Below, piece by piece: positions 1-4,602 of a DNA stretch of 5,582 nucleotides. The DNA is from Pseudofrankia asymbiotica (GTDB lineage Bacteria; Actinomycetota; Actinomycetes; Frankiales; Frankiaceae). The notes under the pieces are model-generated. The model had not been told where the DNA came from. It did not search any database and worked only from the letters and a program-made list of their open reading frames with translations. A program made the position numbers and the translations under genes. Each line of letters opens with the position of its first letter. Within the stretch, counting starts at the first letter, position 1. Where the stretch lies: assembly GCF_001983105.1 (NCBI RefSeq), contig NZ_MOMC01000024.1, positions 67,445-73,026 on the forward strand, in the 5' to 3' direction.

Positions 1-281
1 CCTTCGATTTCGACGTCGGTAGGACGAGGAAACCTCGCCGCATGGCCATCGGGACCGCCGCGATCCCAACCACGCGCCGGGACGGTGGCAACAGTCCCGG
101 CCGCGTGAGATAAACGCGGACGCCCGGCGAGCAGGACGTGTGACGCTGTTGCCCACCGCGCGCCACTCAACCAGGAGAAGACGTCATCCGGCGGCTGGCT
201 CAAGGCCTGGAATCGGCGGCCAGCCGGGATCCGGCGCATGAGGGACGGCGGCCGAGGGCGAGGACGGCCCGCCAGCGACCA
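1..281. other. Left-edge stretch without a convincing gene
   Basis: I see no gene that can be supported here. On the plus strand a stop (TAG) at 20-22 follows in-frame codons reading LRFRRR, which could be the tail of a plus-strand gene entering from the left and converging on this block; six codons cannot prove it. On the minus strand all three frames stay open to the left edge for 160 bp or more. Candidate starts exist (ATG at 239, GTG at 73, ATG at 49), but none has a good Shine-Dalgarno sequence. The frame from 239 contains TTA and many A/T-ending codons, unlike the neighbouring genes, so I treat it as non-coding. An imperfect stem-loop at 186-230 is listed separately. Confidence 0.5.
186..230 (-). 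terminator. Possible stem-loop terminator after the methyltransferase gene
   Basis: CGGCTGGC (192-199) pairs perfectly with GCCAGCCG (219-226). The stem extends by ATCC (186-189) with GGAT (227-230) across a two-base bulge, and the loop is 19 nt. It lies about 50 nt downstream of the methyltransferase stop. There is no T-tract on the minus strand, and the large loop weakens the case. Stem-loops without a U-tract are often proposed as terminators in high-GC actinobacteria, but equally short GC-rich inverted repeats arise by chance. Confidence 0.25.
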
Positions 282-1106
282 TCAGCCGGTGGAAGGGGCC
301 TGGCGGCAGACGGCTATCAGTCCGCTCGCGAGGAAGGGCGCGAACAGTCTCGCGGCGCGTTCGGCCGCCAGTACGGTTCGTGCGCGGCCGGGTGCCGCTC
401 CCTCGGAGTCCTCATAGGGATGAAAGGCGACGACCTGCCACGAGTTTCTTTCCAGAACATTGACGAGCGTGTACCACGAAAAACGGGAGACGTGCCTTGG
501 ATGCGCCAGCTCGCGGCCGGTCAGCGTGGCCGCGAGATTCATCAGCCGGAATGCGTTCGACGCGGTGACGATCATCGTCCCGTCGGGCGTGGTCAGAGCG
601 CGCAGGCCGTCGAGGAAGGCCCCGACGCCGTCGACGCGCTCGATCACTTCGCCGACGACGACGAGCTCGGCCGGGCGGATCGCCGCCCGGGCGATGTCGG
701 CCGGGTCCTCGCAGTCGATCGCGTGGGCCTCGTAACCGGCAGCCCGCGCCCCGGCGACGCCATCCACGTTGATGTCGACACCGACCAGGTCCCGCGCGAC
801 GCCGGCCAGCCGGGCGTGCAGCCAGCGGCCGTCGGTGCGCGCGATGTCGTCGCGCACGGTGGCGTCGACGAACCCGACATGGGTCACCACCCGACCGGCG
901 GCCGCGCCGAGCAGGAACTCGTCGCGGTCGACCACGCGTACCCGCGGCAGTCGGTGTGTGGTGACGGGCGCCTGGTCGCCCGCCCGCCCAGCCCTCGGCT
1001 GCGCGGGCACCCACGCGGCCGCCGTCCGGGCATCCCGCGACCCCGGTGCCACCGGCGCGGCCGCCGACGTCGGATTTCTTCCGGGAATTGTCGTCGCGTC
1101 GTCCAT
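282..1106 (-). CDS. Class I SAM-dependent methyltransferase (divergent)
   Basis: Probable SAM-dependent methyltransferase of 274 aa; substrate unknown, perhaps a sugar or lipid-linked saccharide. Residues 1-50 are Ala/Pro/Arg-rich and probably disordered. The Rossmann-like domain then runs from about residue 55: motif I region VVTHVGFVD (73-81), acidic strand-2 end LVGVDIN (108-114, Asp111 likely for the ribose), GEVIERV (152-158) matching the usual GEVIEH, then TPDGTMIVTASNAF (173-186) and a C-terminal HPRHVSRFSWYTLVNVLERNSW segment split over 202-223. This layout matches methyltransferases often found near glycosyltransferase genes. Odd points: motif I lacks the classic GxGxG, and the H of GEVIEH is R. 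The start is ATG 1106, with GGAGG eight bases upstream; an adjacent GTG at 1109 would add one residue. The stretch around residues 208-232 uses AGA, AAT, GTT, TTT and TAT codons, unusual beside its GC-rich neighbours. The fold is fairly sure, the target is not. Confidence 0.8.
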   Translation of the reverse strand: MDDATTIPGRNPTSAAAPVAPGSRDARTAAAWVPAQPRAGRAGDQAPVTTHRLPRVRVVDRDEFLLGAAAGRVVTHVGFVDATVRDDIARTDGRWLHARLAGVARDLVGVDINVDGVAGARAAGYEAHAIDCEDPADIARAAIRPAELVVVGEVIERVDGVGAFLDGLRALTTPDGTMIVTASNAFRLMNLAATLTGRELAHPRHVSRFSWYTLVNVLERNSWQVVAFHPYEDSEGAAPGRARTVLAAERAARLFAPFLASGLIAVCRQAPSTG

Positions 1107-1111
1107 CACGA

Positions 1112-1119
1112 CTCCCTCC
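1112..1119 (-). promoter_or_regulatory. Ribosome binding site of the methyltransferase gene
   Basis: On the minus strand this reads GGAGGGAG. The GGAGG core lies eight bases from the ATG at 1106 and five bases from the GTG at 1109. Both spacings are workable. I prefer the ATG, but the site does not fully exclude the GTG. Confidence 0.7.
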
Positions 1120-1396
1120 GCCGGCCGTCTGCGCGCCCCTAGGATTTACCAGGAAACCAGCGGAGGGCGTCGCCGGGAAGAAGTCGCGCGTTTCACCTGC
1201 CTGCCGCCGTACTCCCGGCAACTCCGGCGACGCCGGGTTTGCGCGGCACAACCGACAGCACCGATGTCTCCGCCGAGTCCGGCGCGGACGTGGATGAAAC
1301 CAGCTCGGGCGCGCCTCCAGGCGGGAACCCGCGGGCCCCTGCCGGGGAACGGCGCCAGGACCTCGCCGGCGCACGGGCGCGGGCCGGCAGCGGGCG
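1120..1396. other. Intergenic region between the DUF4232 gene and the methyltransferase gene
   Basis: I see no credible gene here; frames that are open are Arg/Pro-rich shadows without recognisable domains. On the DUF4232 side there are several small GC-rich inverted repeats that could end its transcript: GCCGGC at 1365-1370 with GCCGGC at 1383-1388, CCCC/GGGG at 1336-1347, GCGGG-AA-CCCGC at 1321-1332, and a nested CCGGC-GAC-GCCGG inside CCCGGC/GCCGGG at 1214-1237. None is followed by a T-tract on the minus strand. The more A/T-rich part at 1140-1160 (minus strand TGGTTTCCTGGTAAATCC) is the likeliest place for a methyltransferase promoter, but I cannot assign clear -35 and -10 boxes. A 9-bp direct repeat, GAAACCAGC, occurs at 1153-1161 and 1296-1304. 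Confidence 0.45.
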
Positions 1397-2125
1397 TCAG
1401 GCGCTCAGCGGGCCGATCAGGAGTTGGCGGACGTCGGTGGAGACGCACGCCGCGACGCCGCCGGACAGTCCGACCGACACGGTGCCTGTTCCGCCGGGAG
1501 GTGTCACCCTCAGGGCGGATGCCTCCCTGGTCGCGTCCGAGGTGAGGCAGCCCTGCTGGACGCCCGGCTGGGTGATGCGCAGCACGGCCGTCGCCGTGCC
1601 ACCTGGTGCCAGCAGTGCCGGCTCCGGCATGGGCCTGGAGTCGTCATGGTCCGCCGGCGCGCCGAGCTCGGCCCCGCCGGCGTCGACGAATCGGACGTCG
1701 GGGAAGCCGTTCAGCTTGCAGGCGGCCGGGCCCGCGTTGGCGAGCACCAGCTTTCCGTATACCTGTCCGGCAGCGCCCTCGATGTCGTCCAGCCTGCCGG
1801 AGAGGGCGGCCGCCGCACAGACGGGCGCGGCCGCCACCTCCTCGGGCGCGGCGCTGGATCCGGCCGCGGCCGCGCCGGAAGCGCCGACGCCGTCCCGGCC
1901 GGACGCCGAGGGGGCGGCGGATTGCGCGGGCCCTCGCGAACCCGCTCCCGACGAGGCCGCGGCCACGGTCGCGGGGCTGCCGCCGGCCATCGTCGAGCCA
2001 CACCCGGACCCGGCCGTGACCAGTCCGAGCGCGACCGCGGCCACCGCGGCGGCCTTCGCCCTTCCGGCGCGGGGCGCCCCGGCATGCCGCCGGCATGCCG
2101 GCGCCCTGACCCGATCCGTCCGCAT
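1397..2125 (-). CDS. DUF4232 domain lipoprotein
   Basis: Predicted secreted lipoprotein of 242 aa, function unknown. The start is ATG 2125 because AAGGAG lies six bases upstream. A longer in-frame reading from 2242 adds 39 residues with no signal-peptide character. The N-terminus has several Arg/Lys, a hydrophobic run AAAVAAVALGLVTA (about 25-38) and a lipobox-like AGSGC ending at Cys42, so the mature protein should be lipid-anchored outside the membrane. Residues 43-100 form an Ala/Ser/Gly-rich linker. The domain from about 102 to 240 shows the DUF4232 pattern: a Cys near the start (103), KLVLANAG then CKLNGFPDV (Cys136), LAPGGTATAVL, GCLTS (Cys193), LRVTPPGG, and a final Cys227 before LLIGPL. 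Four Cys in the exported domain could form two disulfides. These proteins are common in actinobacteria. It stands alone, with a 195-bp gap before it and 290 bp after it. A link to the polysaccharide genes is only positional. Confidence 0.85.
   Translation of the reverse strand: MRTDRVRAPACRRHAGAPRAGRAKAAAVAAVALGLVTAGSGCGSTMAGGSPATVAAASSGAGSRGPAQSAAPSASGRDGVGASGAAAAGSSAAPEEVAAAPVCAAAALSGRLDDIEGAAGQVYGKLVLANAGPAACKLNGFPDVRFVDAGGAELGAPADHDDSRPMPEPALLAPGGTATAVLRITQPGVQQGCLTSDATREASALRVTPPGGTGTVSVGLSGGVAACVSTDVRQLLIGPLSA
2079..2100. repeat. Two exact tandem copies of an 11-bp palindromic unit
   Basis: CCGGCATGCCG occurs at 2079-2089 and again at 2090-2100. The second copy is part of a perfect 12-bp palindrome, CCGGCATGCCGG (2090-2101). 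A further 10-bp palindrome, GGGGCGCCCC, lies directly beside it at 2071-2080. The repeats fall in the codons for the n-region of the lipoprotein signal peptide (around APACRRHAGAP). Since 11 is not a multiple of three, gain or loss of one copy would shift the frame. Confidence 0.8.
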
Positions 2126-2131
2126 CGCGGG

Positions 2132-2137
2132 CTCCTT
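2132..2137 (-). promoter_or_regulatory. Ribosome binding site that fixes the DUF4232 start
   Basis: AAGGAG on the minus strand, six bases before the ATG at 2125. It is the best Shine-Dalgarno match in this gap, and it selects the start that places the signal peptide properly at the N-terminus. Confidence 0.8.
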
Positions 2138-2160
2138 GGTCTGGCAGGCGGCCGCCTCGC

Positions 2161-2280
2161 GACATGTTGCTGACGCACCGCATTCAAATCCTGACGGAAA
2201 AGACCGTAGCCAGAGAGCGATGACTAGGGAAGCTCCACGCACCGTAAAAAGCGTGTCGCGCCAAGTTCCGAGTTCCCACG
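2161..2280 (-). promoter_or_regulatory. Probable promoter region of the DUF4232 gene
   Basis: This is the most A/T-rich non-coding part of the window and lies 35-155 bp before the lipoprotein start. On the minus strand it holds a tandem GGAACT (from 2264-2269 and 2271-2276), which resembles the GGAAC -35 element of ECF sigma factors. It also holds a TACGGT that could serve as a -10 box near 2205-2210, and a TTGAAT near 2183-2188. No -35/-10 pair has both good sequence and good spacing, so the exact promoter is unassigned. CGGTGCGT is present twice, 64 bp apart (2173-2180 and 2237-2244). Confidence 0.3.
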
Positions 2281-2313
2281 GCTACGTTCGCGACCCTGGC
2301 CGAGACAGCGGAA

Positions 2314-2329
2314 CGCCGCGTCAGCGGCG
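2314..2329 (-). terminator. Stem-loop around the stop codon of the phosphatase gene
   Basis: CGCCGC (2314-2319) pairs perfectly with GCGGCG (2324-2329), with a 4-nt loop between them. The TGA stop of the phosphatase gene (2321-2323) sits in the loop. It may act as a transcription end or simply reflect Arg codons (CGC/CGG) at the C-terminus. There is no clear T-tract after it. Confidence 0.25.
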
Positions 2330-3184
2330 CAGGCGGGCCCGCCATGATGGCGGCGCGGCGGGCAGCAGCACGGCCGCCGTGATGTTGTCCCCGGCACCGG
2401 CGGCCCCGGCCCGGCCGACGAGGGCGCGAGCGACCGCGGGCGCGTCGGGAACGGACCGCCCGTCGCCGCGCAGAACGGTCCCCACCGCTTCGGGGAAGGC
2501 TCGGCCCAGGTAGTCGGGCACGCCGTCGGAGACGATCAGGACGGCGTCTCCCGGGCGACGGCGGCGCCTCTCGACGGACCGGCCCTCGTCCTGGCTCCCT
2601 CGGGTACCCGGACCGAGGAACTCGGACGGCGTGCTGATCACCCGTGGGCGACCTCGACGCACCAGTGCCGTCAGTGTGTCGCCATAACCGGTCGAAAAGA
2701 TCGACTCGTCGACGGCGAGCACGAGACCCAGCGCGGTGCGCGCCGGCTCGGCGACATCCGCGACGCCGTCCACGGCGGCCGCGGCGAGGGCGCGCACGAG
2801 TCGGGCGCCACCACGGCGATCGGTTCCTTCCGCGGGAGGGGCGAGCAGGTCGGCCGCCGCGACGGCCAGCGCGCGCAGGGCCGCGGTCGCGGCGGCCGAG
2901 CCGCCGTGGCCGTCCGCCACCGCGAGCAGCAGCCCACCGGGGCCGGCCGCCAGCATGACGCCGTCCTCGTTGGGCTCGACGGACGGCACCGCCTTCGGCA
3001 ACCAGCCGGCCGACAGCGCCGCGCCGAGTGCGGCCGGGTCGCCCCGATGGTCACCGGCGCCGTCGACGCACGCGGAAATGCCGGCGATGACCGTCTCGCG
3101 CCGGGTCGGATGGTCCGGGCCCAGCAGCAGTACAGAGCGGACCGTCGACGCCGCGCGCGGGGGGCCCGCCGCCACGTCGGTCAC
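2321..3184 (-). CDS. PP2C-family Ser/Thr protein phosphatase
   Basis: Metal-dependent (Mg/Mn) protein phosphatase of the PPM/PP2C family, 287 aa, probably cytoplasmic: I see no membrane segment or fused sensor domain. The motifs appear in the expected order: PNEDG (71-75), LLLAVADGHGG (85-95), GDTLTALV (168-175, in place of the usual G-S/T-T-A), AVLIVSDGVPDYL (214-226) and GAGDNITAAVL (263-273). The Asp residues expected to bind the metals (Asp74, Asp91, Asp220, Asp266) are all present, so it may well be active. A basic run ERRRRR (205-210) precedes the SDG strand. The GTG start overlaps the glycosyltransferase stop by four bases (GTGA), so the two are probably co-transcribed and translationally coupled. 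An alternative GTG at 3175 has AGGTGA five bases upstream. Known PP2C enzymes reverse Ser/Thr kinase phosphorylation; the target here is unknown. The neighbouring kinase is of the tyrosine type, so a direct pairing is only a hypothesis. Confidence 0.88.
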   Translation of the reverse strand: MTDVAAGPPRAASTVRSVLLLGPDHPTRRETVIAGISACVDGAGDHRGDPAALGAALSAGWLPKAVPSVEPNEDGVMLAAGPGGLLLAVADGHGGSAAATAALRALAVAAADLLAPPAEGTDRRGGARLVRALAAAAVDGVADVAEPARTALGLVLAVDESIFSTGYGDTLTALVRRGRPRVISTPSEFLGPGTRGSQDEGRSVERRRRRPGDAVLIVSDGVPDYLGRAFPEAVGTVLRGDGRSVPDAPAVARALVGRAGAAGAGDNITAAVLLPAAPPSWRARLRR

Positions 3185-4479
3185 CTGCTCAGGGCCGGCG
3201 CGGCGGCGCCCGCGCCGACAGCCGGCCCACCGACCGGCACCCGCTCCGGCGCGGCCGACAGACCCGCGGCGGCGCGCAGATGTCGCTCGACCCGGTCAAG
3301 CAGGGCGGCCCGCTGGTAGTGGGTCAGGTAATACCGCCGCGCGGCGGCGCCCATCGCCGCCCGCTCGGCTGGCCCCAGCGCGGCCACCTTCACGACCGCG
3401 TCCGCGAGCGCCACCGGGTCCTCCGCCGGTACCGCGATTCCGCCAGCCGCGGCGACCACACGGGCCGTCGCGCCCGTCGCCGACGAGACCATCGGCCGGC
3501 CACAGGCGAGGAACGACTGTACCCGGCTCGGAACCGTCAACTCCCACACGGGATCGCGACGCAGTGTCGTGACCAGCACGTCCGCGTGTGCCAGCAGGTC
3601 GGGCAGCCGCTCGAACGGGGCGCGTCCCAGCAGGTGGACCCGGTCACCGAGGCCTCTTCGGCGCACCTCATCCGCCAGCCACTCAGCCCTCGGGCCGCCG
3701 CCGAGCACCGCCCAGCGCACCCGCGCGCCATGAGGGTCCTCCCGCAGTCGCTCGGCCGCCGCGACCAGCGTCTCCAGCGACTGGGCGACGCCGAGGTCGC
3801 CGGCGTACATCGCGACGAACCCGTCGGGGATTCCGGCCGCGCGGCGCACCTCCGGGTCGGCCGGAACGGGGCGGTAGCGCTCCTCCGCCCAGTTCGGCAG
3901 GTAGTCGAGCCGGTCGACCGGGACGGCGGCCTCCCGTAGCAGCGGCAGGAAGTCCTCGGACCGCCCGAGTACCCGGGCGCAGCGCCGATAGCCGGCGCGC
4001 GCCATCCGGTCGAGCAGGGTGAGCACCCGTTCGGAGCGGACCGCGCCTGTCGCATACAGGCTCCACGGCCACAGATCCTGCACCCACAGCACCACCGGAG
4101 TGCCCCGGATCCGCCTCAGCAGCAGCGCTGGCACCAGCGTCGTCACCGGCGACACCTGGTAGACGAGCACCACGTCGGACGGCGGCAGCCGGGGCACGCC
4201 CAGCACGCTGGCGCTGGCCGCGAAGGACAGGTGGCTCAGCGCGAGGCGCCACAGCTCGCCGCCGCCACCACCGGAGGCCAGTGGCACCCGCACCGCCTCG
4301 ACGCCCTCGTACCATTCCCTGGCCGAGCGCCAGCGGCCCGCGAACGCCTGCCGGTGCGGGTGGCTCGGCTGTCCCGTCAGCACCGTCACCCGATGGCCGC
4401 GCTCGCGCAGACCTACGGCGAGGTCATTGACCTGGAACCGCTCAGGCCAGAAGTACTGGCTGACGATCGTCACCCTCAT
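3181..4479 (-). CDS. WbuB-like GT4 family glycosyltransferase
   Basis: Retaining GT-B glycosyltransferase of 432 aa, likely cytoplasmic or membrane-associated, that would transfer a sugar from a nucleotide donor to a lipid-linked polysaccharide intermediate. The N-terminal domain (1 to about 200) opens with VTIVSQYFWPERFQVNDLA (3-21) and continues through VLTGQPSHP (33-41), VYQVSPVTT (106-114), WVQDLWPWSLYATGA (132-146) and YLPNWAEE (193-200); this series is typical of WbuB-type enzymes. The C-terminal domain has MYAGDLGVAQSLETL (224-238), AVLGGGP (257-263), VHLLGRAPFERLPDLLAHAD (281-300) and a donor-site segment VPSRVQSFLACGRPMVSS (316-333). Residues after about 405 are Ala/Pro/Gly-rich and probably floppy. 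The start is ATG 4479, with GAGGAAGG eight bases upstream. Its stop overlaps the phosphatase start. WbuB of E. coli O26 is an N-acetyl-L-fucosamine transferase, but the donor sugar cannot be read from this sequence. Confidence 0.9.
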   Translation of the reverse strand: MRVTIVSQYFWPERFQVNDLAVGLRERGHRVTVLTGQPSHPHRQAFAGRWRSAREWYEGVEAVRVPLASGGGGGELWRLALSHLSFAASASVLGVPRLPPSDVVLVYQVSPVTTLVPALLLRRIRGTPVVLWVQDLWPWSLYATGAVRSERVLTLLDRMARAGYRRCARVLGRSEDFLPLLREAAVPVDRLDYLPNWAEERYRPVPADPEVRRAAGIPDGFVAMYAGDLGVAQSLETLVAAAERLREDPHGARVRWAVLGGGPRAEWLADEVRRRGLGDRVHLLGRAPFERLPDLLAHADVLVTTLRRDPVWELTVPSRVQSFLACGRPMVSSATGATARVVAAAGGIAVPAEDPVALADAVVKVAALGPAERAAMGAAARRYYLTHYQRAALLDRVERHLRAAAGLSAAPERVPVGGPAVGAGAAAPALSR

Positions 4480-4487
4480 CGATTCGC

Positions 4488-4495
4488 CCTTCCTC
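4488..4495 (-). promoter_or_regulatory. Ribosome binding site of the glycosyltransferase gene
   Basis: GAGGAAGG on the minus strand, eight bases before the ATG at 4479. It supports that start and suggests efficient initiation even after the upstream hairpin. Confidence 0.75.
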
Positions 4496-4530
4496 GAGGC
4501 GCCATGCGTGTTCTGGCCTCGCGGGCGGTG

Positions 4531-4580
4531 GGGCCGGGCCGCCGTCCCAGGTTCCTTGCGGACCTGGGACGGCGCGGCCC
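4531..4580 (-). terminator. Strong stem-loop between the kinase and glycosyltransferase genes
   Basis: CGCCGTCCCAGGT (4540-4552) and ACCTGGGACGGCG (4562-4574) form a perfect 13-bp stem with a 9-nt loop. Beyond a small internal loop, GGGCC (4531-4535) can pair with GGCCC (4576-4580). On the minus strand it begins 22 nt after the kinase stop and ends about 50 nt before the glycosyltransferase start. No T-tract follows, so it is either a U-less terminator, a partial attenuator that lowers expression of the downstream genes, or an mRNA-stabilising element. If it stops all transcripts, the glycosyltransferase needs its own promoter in the remaining 50 bases, where I see no clear one. Confidence 0.55.
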
Positions 4581-4602
4581 AGCCGTGGCGCCGGATCGGT
4601 CG

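Noticed and set aside
1..239. Minus-strand frame from ATG 239 running off the left edge
   Set aside because: No good Shine-Dalgarno, a TTA codon and many A/T-ending codons, and a translated sequence with no recognisable features.
412..1374. Minus-strand open frame of 320 codons overlapping the methyltransferase
   Set aside because: Its product is extremely Arg/Gly-rich with no recognisable motif, as expected of an out-of-frame shadow in high-GC DNA.
2126..2242. 39-residue N-terminal extension of the DUF4232 protein
   Set aside because: It would bury the signal peptide, and AAGGAG lies at ideal distance from the ATG at 2125 instead.
1239..2513. Plus-strand open frame of 424 codons spanning the DUF4232 gene
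   Set aside because: It lies antisense to the lipoprotein gene, runs across both flanking gaps and is Pro/Ala/Arg-rich without any domain. The minus-strand gene has a ribosome binding site, signal peptide and conserved domain.
2736..3572. Plus-strand open frame of 278 codons over the phosphatase and glycosyltransferase ends
   Set aside because: Low-complexity Ala/Pro/Arg/Ser product, antisense to two genes with clear motifs.
4531..4580. Attachment site or insertion-sequence end for the strong inverted repeat
   Set aside because: There is no transposase, integrase, tRNA or target duplication nearby. Its position just after a stop codon is better explained by a transcript hairpin.
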